Positions 1-10,926 of a DNA stretch of 64,000 nucleotides are shown here, in pieces. The first letter of the stretch is position 1. Each line of letters opens with the position of its first letter. Below the pieces are notes generated by a model, which saw only the letters and a program-made list of their open reading frames with translations, was not told the origin of the DNA and searched no databases. Position numbers and translations under genes: made by a program. Source of the stretch: Hexactinellida sp. DTS-2022 (Eukaryota > Porifera > Hexactinellida); NCBI GenBank assembly GCA_028753945.1, contig JAPNXP010000007.1:1488001-1552000 (forward strand), read 5' to 3'.

Positions 1-329
1 GATTCCCCGCTGGCTTGTATGGCCAGGACGCCCCTGGGAGTGCAATTAGTATAGCAGTACTTTCTTATAATACTGTAGAACTCAGTTAGTACGTACCCCT
101 CGGAGGAGAGAATTTAGTACGTATTATCGGAGTGTACGTACGAACCTATTTGACACTACATAGAGCAGGGGTCGGCAACCTTTTGAAACTACGGGCCAGA
201 TTGATTAATTTACGAATTAGTCGGACCAAGCGATTTACCATCCTTTAGTCTTACTCCGAATTGTTCCATTGCAGAATTGTTGATCATGAGTAAATTTGAA
301 TTGACTTATAACAATAATATAACCACACT
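1..329. other. Left flank, with one hAT-like terminus
   Basis: No gene is seen here. The word CAGGGGTCGGCAACC at 166-180 is the kind of terminus used by hAT (Charlie-like) elements, but I find no matching opposite end, so at most one end of a MITE is present. The last nine bases, AACCACACT at 321-329, are the left target-site duplication of P-like copy A. Confidence 0.4.
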
Positions 330-3300
330 CACAGACGACGTTACTATAGACTATTCACTGAATTTACCATGGATTACTTCAAGTCTAGTGCTTAGATTAG
401 TCAAATCTAAAATATACTCTCTAATATTTGATAACATGCTTGGTATAGTTTAATAACTTGAATGATAACGAAAATGGTTGCATTCAACCATATTACGAAT
501 ACTTGAACGCATACAATTAACTAATAATAATAATAAAAAATACACATACTATTCGAATTCACTTTGACTGCAACTTTAGTAGCTTTTTAGTCGATCTTGT
601 AGTTTGTTTAGGCCACGTTTAGAATTCAAATTTCATATTTTATTCTTCAATAAACAATTAGTAGTAGCAGAGAGAATTTGAGCCAGATAGTACATAAAAG
701 GTTTCTGGCAGTCAGGACATTCATTTCTCCAGAATTCGAAACTAACAAATTCTATTCTAGATATCGCTAATTGAATTAAAACCTTTGTGTCTGATTCAGC
801 AATGAATTGTCTCAACAAAGCTGGGTTCTGTTCAAGAATAGTAAGTATTTGCCATTGAATAGTAACTGCGCTTATTACATCATTGGATGGGTATTTAAGT
901 CCACCCCGGTCAGCTAAGTGAATTAGTGTAAGATCGGACTCTTCACACTCGAGAGAGAAACATTCTAGTTCAGTGAGTAGAGATACACAATGATTACAAT
1001 ATGTAGTGAATTAAGACTTCTTTGAATAGAGCATATTCTTACAAATGTTGTGAACTGCATATCCACCAATAAAAGCCAATGCTTGGCGGATTTCCACTGT
1101 AGGTGAGAATTCAAAATTTTCATGTAGAAGAGAAGAATAAATGTTCAAGTCTGATTGGCGAACTCCAGCATCCTGTTGAACTGAAAAACCTCTAACGAAT
1201 TCCTTTAGTGACGACTCATATTTGCCATCTTGGGCTTGGTACAACTTCAGAATGTTACCAATCTTGATCCGTCGCTCGCTCTCAAGAACTTGACAAAAGG
1301 AAACGTTGTATTGGCAACCAGACATTAGCCGGTAAACGCCAAAATGCTTCTCTAGAGAGTCGTTTTGTAAGAATCCGGTTAACACATAGGAAAATCCACA
1401 TTCATCGCTGGTCAAATGATTGATAATTTTAGGAATTACTTTAGTAGTGTGAATTAAGCTGGTAAAGGTCTGTGGACTAAGTTTGCCGGCTTTTCCTGTA
1501 CAGCTATGTATTTTCCAGTTCTCAAGCCAAGAACAAAATTTTGCAAGAAATTCAAAACGTTCATCTTGGTGTTTGAATACTTTGGAATCAGAATCACGTA
1601 GACGAATATCTTTACCAGGACAATGAATGTTGCACATCTTCCAAAATCTGGATATAAGATCGATAAATTGATGAGTCTGGTTGAAAATTTTGTTTCTCTG
1701 GTTGAATACAAAGATAGCGTTGTGTGTTGATTGATCCCAAACTGCTAGAGCTAAGGGTACACTTTGTCTCTCAAAGGTTGATGGCCAGACTGCTTGTGAA
1801 GTTAACTTGTGGGCTGTCTTAGCATTTGAAAATTGTTCGAACTTGTACAAGTTCCTGATATCCTGGAAAGAAGCCGTTGCTAGTTGATAAGGAAAGGTAT
1901 TATTGAAATAATCAGTGATAGATGGGAAAATAAGCGTGGTAAGGGGATCTTTCTGATTTATCCAGTTATTCCGTATACATTTAACAATATGTACTGGATC
2001 GAACATCAAGAATATAGCTCGAGTAGGATCAGCTGGGTTCGCAAAACTAAACTGCAAGTTAGATGAATTAGCTAACGATTTGAAAAAACTCACGTTCAAC
2101 TGGTAATCGTCAGTGCAGATTGCTATTACCTTTAGGCCACAACTTTCGATGTCTATAATTACTTGATTAACTACTGGAAGTAATTCAGAAGATTTAGCAT
2201 TACAACATGGAAGGAGTCTTACAATTTCGGACCATTTGGTGAAGAGACTTGAAATTTGAAAAGCCAAAACAGTTTTAGCTGGATCCAGGTCAGAAGATTG
2301 GCTGACAGACGTGATGGAATCGGGATTAATAAAAGGCGAACCAAAGATTATTCCTCCTTTGTAGGTATACTTAGACTGTAGACTGTAATTTCATCAAGTT
2401 TTAAAATAACATGTCTTTTGAACTTATCAAAATTCTGGCACTCAACTTTCAAATAATCAACAAAATTTGTATCTAAACCAATGTTAGAATAGAGTCTTCT
2501 GAGTGTTGAAGGATGGGGTAAACTAAGACAATCCAATGATTGCAAATATCTGTAACAACCAGAAGATATCAATTGAGCTTTAAGGGAGAAGACTAATGTC
2601 AAGACGTTATAGCGACGTCTTGTTTTCGACATATCTAAGTTTTCGAGCTGACAGAGAATAAATTGCAAACGATTAAGTAAAGTTTGAGAATCATGTATTG
2701 TGGTATCTTCGTTAGTTGTTAACTTTTCTACTGTGTATTTGACACTATCGATAGCTTTGGTGATTCCTAACTCAATATCATCTGGCTTTTGATACGTGTC
2801 GAGTTCTTGTATTAATTGAGAAATTTGACGCATGTCAGTAATCTGAGAAATCCGTGTTTGAATTGGTACCTCGTTAAGAAAACATTTGACATTCAATTCT
2901 TAATTTAATATTATCTGGTGAGACATTATTAGTAGATGTCCAGACAAGATTTTTTTGAAGATGTGTAGGGTAGTTGGACTAGAGCGAAAATATAACCATT
3001 CTTCATGCAAGTTTAAAATTGTATATTTCTGTTGCATTTCATCAATGCTCATCACGGAGTACTTTTCATTCTCTGTTTGGTGTTCAGCAATACTCAACTG
3101 AAGCGCTTGACGAAAATGTCGGATATCTAATTCATCGCGGTCAAGACGTTCAGGAAGTACATTTTGATCTTGTAAGTAAGATGGGCAATTTGGTAGAATA
3201 TTATGCTTAGCACCCTTGCGAAGACCAGGCTTACGGGGAAACTTCTTGATAGAACCATCGCCTTGAGGAATTGCAACAGAAAGTAACAGGTCCTGCTCAC

Positions 3301-3711
3301 TAAAATGGTTAGCGCAGATGAAAATTCTGCTCAATTGCCTGGCATCATCTCGATGTAAAATCTTTTTCCAATCATCTTGTACATCCTTTGGCCAGTGATG
3401 TAACATCTCAAAAATAGGAGTGTATTCAGTACCATCATAATTAGAAGTGCAATTAGCAACACTACACCTGTTTGGCATGATTCTAGTATATAAAATAATG
3501 AAAAAAAAGATAAATAAAGAGTAGAAGCATAAAGGAGTAAGTGGTGTGGTAAATAGAAAGGCACAAAAAATGTATAGAAAAGAGATTGATTTAGACTGAA
3601 TGGTAGTAAACTTATATTCAAATATTGTGGGTGGTTTACAAAATAGACTTGAAGTAATCCATGGTAATGGAAAAATCAATCAGTGAATAGTCTATAGTAA
3701 CGTAGTCTGTG
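330..3711 (-). mobile_element. P-element-like transposon, copy A
   Basis: A 3382-bp element with terminal inverted repeats beginning CACAGACKACGTTACT. It is flanked by a perfect 9-bp direct repeat AACCACACT (321-329 and 3712-3720); P elements typically make 8-bp duplications, so one base may be chance. The terminal repeat continues on both sides as ATTACCATGGATTACT after an 11-bp insertion at the inner end. It encodes one decayed THAP-type transposase read from the spacer outward. Confidence 0.9.
633..3478 (-). pseudogene. P/THAP9-type transposase, copy A
   Basis: This is the mirror image of the gene at 4322-7167 and carries the same defects. The THAP DNA-binding domain starts at the Met at 3478 (MPNRCSVANC, with the C2CH zinc ligands continued by FICANHF). 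It is followed by the RNase-H-like catalytic region, with KLDEI, FDPVHIVKCIRNNW and NDSLEKHFG, and a Cys-containing C-terminal region ending at 633. The reading frame is broken by three frameshifts and one in-frame stop, as described for copy B. The 67 codons open upstream of the THAP Met are Phe-rich and are more likely leader than protein. Confidence 0.85.
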
Positions 3712-3866
3712 AACCACACTAATTTATAAAAATATTTTCACCCTCCCTATTTCCGAACCTCGCGAGTCCGAACAGCAGATCCAACAATATCATTCGTAAA
3801 ATTTGGAAATTTTTGGACATTTCATTGGAATTGTGAAAAATGTCTGAGAGAAGTATTTAGGTAGTA

Positions 3867-4040
3867 CATTAGATGTCGGATATAAGCACACCGGTTATAA
3901 GAACATATCAGATCTAAGAACACTATTTGGAAAAACTGTTGACATTTACTCTATATAATTTATGTCGGTTATAAGTACATTCCATTTATAAGCACATTAA
4001 GTGCATTTCCCGACGATGTGCTTATACCCGGCATCCAACG
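3867..4040. mobile_element. Tc1/mariner-type MITE in the palindrome spacer
   Basis: A 174-bp element with imperfect terminal inverted repeats: CATTAGATGTCGGATA on the left, and CGTTGGATGCCGGGTA as the complement of the right end. Both continue into TATAAGCACA. It is flanked by TA on each side (3865-3866 and 4041-4042), the target of Tc1/mariner/pogo elements. It has no coding capacity. It occupies half of the unique spacer between the palindrome arms. Confidence 0.7.
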
Positions 4041-4088
4041 TACCATATTAAATGGTTAGTTTGGATTTAAATATAAATTAGTGTGGTT

Positions 4089-7000
4089 CACAGACTACGT
4101 TACTATAGACTATTCACTGATTGATTTTTCCATTACCATGGATTACTTCAAGTCTATTTTGTAAACCACCCACAATATTTGAATATAAGTTTACTACCAT
4201 TCAGTCTAAATCAATCTCTTTTCTATACATTTTTTGTGCCTTTCTATTTACCACACCATTTACTCCTTTATGCTTCTACTCTTTATTTATCTTTTTTTTC
4301 ATTATTTTATATACTAGAATCATGCCAAACAGGTGTAGTGTTGCTAATTGCACTTCTAATTATGATGGTACTGAATACACTCCTATTTTTGAGATGTTAC
4401 ATCACTGGCCAAAGGATGTACAAGATGATTGGAAAAAGATTTTACATCGAGATGATGCCAGGCAATTGAGCAGAATTTTCATCTGCGCTAACCATTTTAG
4501 TGAGCAGGACCTGTTACTTTCTGTTGCAATTCCTCAAGGCGATGGTTCTATCAAGAAGTTTCCCCGTAAGCCTGGTCTTCGCAAGGGTGCTAAGCATAAT
4601 ATTCTACCAAATTGCCCATCTTACTTACAAGATCAAAATGTACTTCCTGAACGTCTTGACCGCGATGAATTAGATATCCGACATTTTCGTCAAGCGCTTC
4701 AGTTGAGTATTGCTGAACACCAAACAGAGAATGAAAAGTACTCCGTGATGAGCATTGATGAAATGCAACAGAAATATACAATTTTAAACTTGCATGAAGA
4801 ATGGTTATATTTTCGCTCTAGTCCAACTACCCTACACATCTTCAAAAAAATCTTGTCTGGACATCTACTAATAATGTCTCACCAGATAATATTAAATTAA
4901 GAATTGAATGTCAAATGTTTTCTTAACGAGGTACCAATTCAAACACGGATTTCTCAGATTACTGACATGCGTCAAATTTCTCAATTAATACAAGAACTCG
5001 ACACGTATCAAAAGCCAGATGATATTGAGTTAGGAATCACCAAAGCTATCGATAGTGTCAAATACACAGTAGAAAAGTTAACAACTAACGAAGATACCAC
5101 AATACATGATTCTCAAACTTTACTTAATCGTTTGCAATTTATTCTCTGTCAGCTCGAAAACTTAGATATGTCGAAAACAAGACGTCGCTATAACGTCTTG
5201 ACATTAGTCTTCTCCCTTAAAGCTCAATTGATATCTTCTGGTTGTTACAGATATTTGCAATCATTGGATTGTCTTAGTTTACCCCATCCTTCAACACTCA
5301 GAAGACTCTATTCTAACATTGGTTTAGATACAAATTTTGTTGATTATTTGAAAGTTGAGTGCCAGAATTTTGATAAGTTCAAAAGACATGTTATTTTAAA
5401 ACTTGATGAAATTACAGTCTACAGTCTAAGTATACCTACAAAGGAGGAATAATCTTTGGTTCGCCTTTTATTAATCCCGATTCCATCACGTCTGTCAGCC
5501 AATCTTCTGACCTGGATCCAGCTAAAACTGTTTTGGCTTTTCAAATTTCAAGTCTCTTCACCAAATGGTCCGAAATTGTAAGACTCCTTCCATGTTGTAA
5601 TGCTAAATCTTCTGAATTACTTCCAGTAGTTAATCAAGTAATTATAGACATCGAAAGTTGTGGCCTAAAGGTAATAGCAATCTGCACTGACGATTACCAG
5701 TTGAACGTGAGTTTTTTCAAATCGTTAGCTAATTCATCTAACTTGCAGTTTAGTTTTGCGAACCCAGCTGATCCTACTCGAGCTATATTCTTGATGTTCG
5801 ATCCAGTACATATTGTTAAATGTATACGGAATAACTGGATAAATCAGAAAGATCCCCTTACCACGCTTATTTTCCCATCTATCACTGATTATTTCAATAA
5901 TACCTTTCCTTATCAACTAGCAACGGCTTCTTTCCAGGATATCAGGAACTTGTACAAGTTCGAACAATTTTCAAATGCTAAGACAGCCCACAAGTTAACT
6001 TCACAAGCAGTCTGGCCATCAACCTTTGAGAGACAAAGTGTACCCTTAGCTCTAGCAGTTTGGGATCAATCAACACACAACGCTATCTTTGTATTCAACC
6101 AGAGAAACAAAATTTTCAACCAGACTCATCAATTTATCGATCTTATATCCAGATTTTGGAAGATGTGCAACATTCATTGTCCTGGTAAAGATATTCGTCT
6201 ACGTGATTCTGATTCCAAAGTATTCAAACACCAAGATGAACGTTTTGAATTTCTTGCAAAATTTTGTTCTTGGCTTGAGAACTGGAAAATACATAGCTGT
6301 ACAGGAAAAGCCGGCAAACTTAGTCCACAGACCTTTACCAGCTTAATTCACACTACTAAAGTAATTCCTAAAATTATCAATCATTTGACCAGCGATGAAT
6401 GTGGATTTTCCTATGTGTTAACCGGATTCTTACAAAACGACTCTCTAGAGAAGCATTTTGGCGTTTACCGGCTAATGTCTGGTTGCCAATACAACGTTTC
6501 CTTTTGTCAAGTTCTTGAGAGCGAGCGACGGATCAAGATTGGTAACATTCTGAAGTTGTACCAAGCCCAAGATGGCAAATATGAGTCGTCACTAAAGGAA
6601 TTCGTTAGAGGTTTTTCAGTTCAACAGGATGCTGGAGTTCGCCAATCAGACTTGAACATTTATTCTTCTCTTCTACATGAAAATTTTGAATTCTCACCTA
6701 CAGTGGAAATCCGCCAAGCATTGGCTTTTATTGGTGGATATGCAGTTCACAACATTTGTAAGAATATGCTCTATTCAAAGAAGTCTTAATTCACTACATA
6801 TTGTAATCATTGTGTATCTCTACTCACTGAACTAGAATGTTTCTCTCTCGAGTGTGAAGAGTCCGATCTTACACTAATTCACTTAGCTGACCGGGGTGGA
6901 CTTAAATACCCATCCAATGATGTAATAAGCGCAGTTACTATTCAATGGCAAATACTTACTATTCTTGAACAGAACCCAGCTTTGTTGAGACAATTCATTG

Positions 7001-7469
7001 CTGAATCAGACACAAAGGTTTTAATTCAATTAGCGATATCTAGAATAGAATTTGTTAGTTTCGAATTCTGGAGAAATGAATGTCCTGACTGCCAGAAACC
7101 TTTTATGTACTATCTGGCTCAAATTCTCTCTGCTACTACTAATTGTTTATTGAAGAATAAAATATGAAATTTGAATTCTAAACGTGGCCTAAACAAACTA
7201 CAAGATCGACTAAAAAGCTACTAAAGTTGCAGTCAAAGTGAATTCGAATAGTATGTGTATTTTTTATTATTATTATTAGTTAATTGTATGCGTTCAAGTA
7301 TTCGTAATATGGTTGAATGCAACCATTTTCGTTATCATTCAAGTTATTAAACTATACCAAGCATGTTATCAAATATTAGAGAGTATATTTTAGATTTGAC
7401 TAATCTAAGCACTAGACTTGAAGTAATCCATGGTAATTCAGTGAATAGTCTATAGTAACGTAGTCTGTG
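4089..7469 (+). mobile_element. P-element-like transposon, copy B
   Basis: A 3381-bp element, complete at both terminal inverted repeats (CACAGACTACGTTACT at 4089 and its complement ending at 7469). Its left flank is AGTGTGGTT, the complement of copy A's duplication, and its right flank is GGTTGACAG, so it has no target-site duplication of its own. This asymmetry, with near identity to copy A, shows that B is the inverted product of the same element. Confidence 0.9.
4322..7167 (+). pseudogene. P/THAP9-type transposase, copy B
   Basis: A cut-and-paste DNA transposase of the P family, whose relatives include Drosophila P transposase and vertebrate THAP9. The Met at 4322 opens a THAP zinc finger (C2CH: C5, C10, then C and H of FICANHF). 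The catalytic part has acidic residues in the expected contexts: KLDEI near 5401, FDPVHIVKCIRNNW near 5797 and NDSLEKHFG near 6436. A CxxC-type tail (YCNHC) and the LKYPS motif lie near the C-terminus. The frame is broken in four places: a 7-A run at 4844-4850 (one base short), a 4-T run at 4918-4921 (one base long), a site at about 5430-5440, and an in-frame TAA at 6787-6789. The first two are homopolymers, so sequencing error is possible, but the same changes occur in both palindrome arms. Confidence 0.88.
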
Positions 7470-7475
7470 GGTTGA

Positions 7476-8852
7476 CAGGTATGTAATTTCCGGAATGGAA
7501 CGGTACCATCCCGGAAAATCAAAGTACCTAAATTACGGAACCGTACCATTCCGGGAAATTTGAGTTCCTAAATTAAGGAACGGGATAGACCCCCAAGGTA
7601 TTGGTTATTATAGACTTTAACAACATTTGGTCTTGCATTTTGATATACTGTTTTGTACTAAATGTGGTAAATTATAAAGATAAACTGAAACAAATCGGTG
7701 TAAGGGCGTTTAGGGACCCACGGGCCGAAATAGCTAACCTATTATGTTCTTGTTGTGCCCTAAATTGCTAGCTATTTAGGGACCCCGCGTTTTGCATAGA
7801 TTGCGTATATTGTTATTGGTTTAATCAATCTTTAGTTGATCTATCCCAGCTCAAGTACCTAAATTTACAATGTAAATGTTGCAGTGTATTAGAGAACTTA
7901 GTGAGTACGCGTACACACCATTTAAGTTTGGTGTGTACGCGTACTCACTAAGTTCTCTAATACACTGCAACATAAATACCGGAACCCTAACAATAAATAA
8001 ATTACAGGAGTGGTATTAGTTGGGCTTCAATTAGGTAGTGAACTCCGATTTCGTACGTGCGTGAGAACATTTGGTGATGGTGGTGCTCTACACCACCTTG
8101 TCTACAGTCTACACGTCCGACATGTGTCACTTAGTGTTTAGGGACTTGCATACGTTTTTAATTAATGATAACTCTTGTTGTAAAATGCACATTGTATGAG
8201 TGTGCACTTAGGATGTATGACAATTAATATTGTAATATTTTAAGGGGTCCTCTGCGCGGGTCGTATGCTGGTGCAGCCCCCGCCCCGAAAAATATTCAGA
8301 TCCTTTGTCCCGAAAGAACCCGTGGGTTGCGGATTGCGGGTCCCGCATTTATTTATATATTAATAATTATATAAATCCCGCACAGGTCTAGTCCCTATCA
8401 CTGGACTGAGCCTTACATTTAGCGATTTCGGACTAAACGGCCCCTAAAACGCCAATGATTAGGGCCGGGGTAAAATAATAAAAATAGGAATTTTAGACGG
8501 GAAAGGAAGATTGAAAATTGGAATCACTATTTTGGTTTACACGGGGTCTCGGTAGGGAATCCACGGGATTGCACATATCTTTCGATCGAGGGTTAAGTGA
8601 AAGGAGGTATCTTTGTTCCGGAAATTAGGGATGAAAATTAACGGAATCGTATATTCCGGAATTATTCATTTATAATTTTCGGAATCGAATATTCCGGAAA
8701 ATAAGCATTTGAATTCCCGGAATAATTTCGTTCCGGAAATTAGGTACTCATATTTTCCGGAACCGTTCCGCGGAATTCCGTAATTTAGGTACTTTGATTT
8801 TCCGGAATGGTACCGTTCCGTACCGTCCCGTTCCGGAAATTAGGTATGTCCA
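7476..8852. mobile_element. Possible inverted-repeat element rich in CCGGAA words
   Basis: The left part (7476-7580) and right part (about 8600-8852) are long imperfect inverted copies of each other. They share blocks such as AATTTCCGGAA, GGTACCATYCCGG and AAAATCAAAGTACC. No coding potential was seen between them, and I found no convincing target-site duplication, so the exact ends are uncertain. It abuts the outer end of P copy B and contains the perfect foldback at 7877-7972. GC-rich words around 8220-8400 may be a further nested insertion. Confidence 0.5.
7877..7972. mobile_element. 96-bp perfect foldback with TGTTG ends and TAAA TSD
   Basis: Two 44-bp arms (7877-7920 and 7929-7972) are perfect reverse complements around an 8-bp loop, TTTAAGTT. 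The element starts TGTTGCAGTGTATTAG and is flanked by a direct TAAA on each side (7873-7876 and 7973-7976). The TGTTG terminus and 4-bp duplication match the 10.7-kb Ginger-like element at 37185, whose end is also TGTTGCAGT. I read it as a minimal hairpin MITE mobilised by a Ginger-like transposase. Confidence 0.8.
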
Positions 8853-9044
8853 TTTATTATGAATTTTTCGGGATATTTTAAAATAACCTCCTGCATTGTG
8901 GCAAATATTCCAACTGTCCGATCTTAGAATGTAAACAATTGCGAGCTGAATTGTTTGCGTTTTGATATTGTCTATCTATATAGGTTTATATTTAAATTAT
9001 TTCTACGGCCGCTCAAAGGCGCCCAAATATATTTTCCAGCTAAA

Positions 9045-9491
9045 CAGGGATGGAAACAGCCAAATGTTAACAGCAAATGAAAATTGAAGCTGTTAGCAGC
9101 TAGATGCTGACCAATGCAATAATTGAAATATTATTATATAATCATTTAGTTTCAAATTTCACTGTTATGTAAATACGATATAAAATTCGAATTTAACATT
9201 TTTGAGTACGTATAACTTTCTTTGCTTGTCCCTTTTCCTTAATTTACTGATACAATTATTGAATTTGAACAGCTTGAGTTGGCTGTTAATTGGCTGTTAT
9301 CAGCTTAAATTGGCTGTTAACAGCTAGAATTGGCTGTTAACAGCTCAAAAAGGGGGTGTTAACAGCTCACATTGGCTGTTAACAGCTTCAATTGGCGTAA
9401 TTAAGAACCTAAAGGCGACTTAAATGCAGTTAAGGTTTAATGCCAATTGGGGACGAATTCTTAGCTGTTAACAGCAGATTCACCACACCTG
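9045..9491. mobile_element. hAT-type MITE built of GCTGTTAACAGC repeats
   Basis: A 447-bp element with ends CAGGGATGG and CAGGTGTGG (the second read on the opposite strand). It is flanked by an 8-bp duplication with one mismatch, CAGCTAAA at 9037-9044 and GAGCTAAA at 9492-9499. Its interior is a run of degenerate copies of TTGGCTGTTAACAGCT, most regular at 9270-9400; GCTGTTAACAGC is self-complementary. It has no coding capacity. Confidence 0.72.
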
Positions 9492-9580
9492 GAGCTAAAT
9501 TAAAAGTTGATCCAAATATCGGACGGTTTTAAAAATGTTCCCATTTTGAACTTTCATCTTAATTGACTAATCTCCCTCCT

Positions 9581-10440
9581 TCTAAAACGTGGAAACACAT
9601 ACACTAACCGGCTAAAAGTATTTGAACAGCAATAATTTGTATTCAGACATTTTAGGGTATACCAGCATAATAACATTAGTAGATGCTACAAAATGGCTAT
9701 TTAAATTAAACGATTTGTAAAGTAGTATATTGAAACAGCACAATTTTCGAATTTACATTATTATGGAGGCGTAAACTCATTAAATATATAATGAGCTAAT
9801 TAAATAAGTAATTTGTGATCATTAGGATAATGTTAATATATTAATTCTGATAGCAGAATTGTATTTCACATGGCTAAATTACTCTAAGTGCATAATTTCA
9901 CATCAACCGAATATTTTCTACTATGATACAGCCACATTTCCATTTGTGCCACAAGTGGCACGTGGCAGAAACACTTATGCCACTTCGTGGATATTTGCTA
10001 AATTGAATTGAAATCACAATATTGTGTAATGTATGTCTATAGTAAAATATTTATAGTCATTTCATAGTAATTTAGATAGCCGTTAATAAGTTACTAGACG
10101 AGTATTGTGTGTGTATTAAAATCCCTGTTGTTCGAATACTTTTGGCTGGTTAGTGTAGGAATGGACCTTATATGCGACGTTCCTGAGAGTGAAGACGGCT
10201 ATAAACACATTATAGTCACTGTATACTACCTGAGTAAATATGTTGCAGTACGCCCTCTCAAGACTAAGACTCCACAAGAAGTTTTTCAGAATCTGAAGGA
10301 TATTTACCTCTATATGGGATCACCTGATATTATCCAGCACGACCAGGGGAAAAGAGTTCATAAGCAGTGTGAGTAGTATAATGTAATACTGTTTGTTAGA
10401 TTCTTCTGTTATCTAATTTTAGGCACTAATATTAGAGTGT
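9581..10440 (+). pseudogene. Integrase transposase, N-terminal half (copy 1), split by a MITE
   Basis: A DDE integrase core of the Ginger/GIN1/KRBA2 type. Codons for KTWKHI at 9582-9601 join exactly, across the MITE at 9602-10155, to GMDLICDVPESEDGYKHI, giving the first catalytic Asp in GMDLI. The second lies in QHDQGK near 10340. A 1-bp shift follows, and a probable 54-bp intron (GTGAGT at 10369 to TTTTAG at 10422) leads to a short tail before the MULE insertion. The C-terminal half resumes at 13587. The zinc-binding N-terminus is not recognisable upstream. It is decayed and inactive. Confidence 0.75.
9602..10155. mobile_element. Tc1/mariner-type MITE, copy 1
   Basis: A 554-bp non-autonomous element with terminal inverted repeats CACTAACCGGCTAAAAGT and CACTAACCAGCCAAAAGT, flanked by TA on both sides (9600-9601 and 10156-10157). 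Near its right end it carries short repeats of GTGCCACAAGTGGCAC type. Related copies lie at 26552 and 60068. It is inserted in frame-defining sequence of the integrase gene, so removing it and one TA restores the reading frame. Confidence 0.85.
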
Positions 10441-10504
10441 TACGTGACCTTCGTTAAATAAGGCTTTACTACGGGGACGTTGCATTAGCTCGAATTCTTG
10501 TGTA

Positions 10505-10745
10505 GTCGATAGCTCGAATTTCGCAAGTTGTCGATAGCTCGACTCAGTTCTGAGTATGTTGTCGATAGCTCGACTCAGTATTTGAGTATGTTGTCGATAG
10601 CTCGACTCAGTTTTTGAGTATGTTGTCGATAGCTCGACTCAGTTTTTGAGTATGTTGTCGATAGCTCGACTCAGTTTTTGAGTATGTTGTCGATAGCTCG
10701 ACTCAGTATTTGAGTATGTTGTCGATAACTCGACTCAGTTTATGT
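10505..10745. repeat. Left terminal tandem array of the MULE
   Basis: About seven copies of a 31-32-bp unit, roughly GTCGATAGCTCGACTCAG followed by TTTTTGAGTATGTT. Each unit contains two small palindromic stretches, TCGATAGCTCGA and ACTCAGTTTTTGAGT. The array is mirrored at 13028-13262. Such subterminal repeats are plausible transposase binding sites. Confidence 0.9.
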
Positions 10746-10926
10746 ATCAATTAATCACCTTTGAGTTGGAAATTGAGATAATTCAACAAAATAATTTGAA
10801 TAGCATAGTTTTTACTTGACACATTTCAATCTAATATATGAACAATCAATATTGAAATATATGTCAACCATTTCTATAAAAGGTTTCGTTAGTCCATATC
10901 TTTCATCTCTATTTTCTACTAACATA

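Larger units (their letters stand above)
330..7469. repeat. Near-perfect palindrome: two P-like elements head to head
   Basis: Positions 330-3728 are the reverse complement of 4072-7469, around a 343-bp unique spacer (3729-4071). I noticed only three differences between the arms: a substitution that changes Leu to Phe in the reading frame upstream of the THAP Met, a G/T difference a few bases inside the outer termini, and a 1-bp indel next to the outer inverted repeat. The inner boundary runs 17 bp past the transposon ends (AACCACACTAATTTATA and its complement), while the outer boundary stops at the transposon terminus. Copy A has a direct AACCACACT on both sides; copy B does not. This points to aberrant P-type transposition or inverted duplication rather than two independent insertions. 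Confidence 0.95.

Noticed and set aside
4121..4321. Coding extension upstream of the THAP Met in copies A and B
   Set aside because: The open frame is low in complexity and Phe-rich. THAP domains normally start at the protein N-terminus, so this is probably untranslated leader.
330..7469. The palindrome as a pure assembly artefact
   Set aside because: The 343-bp unique spacer with its own MITE, the boundary at the transposon end, and small differences between arms are not typical of a folded read. It still needs long-read confirmation.
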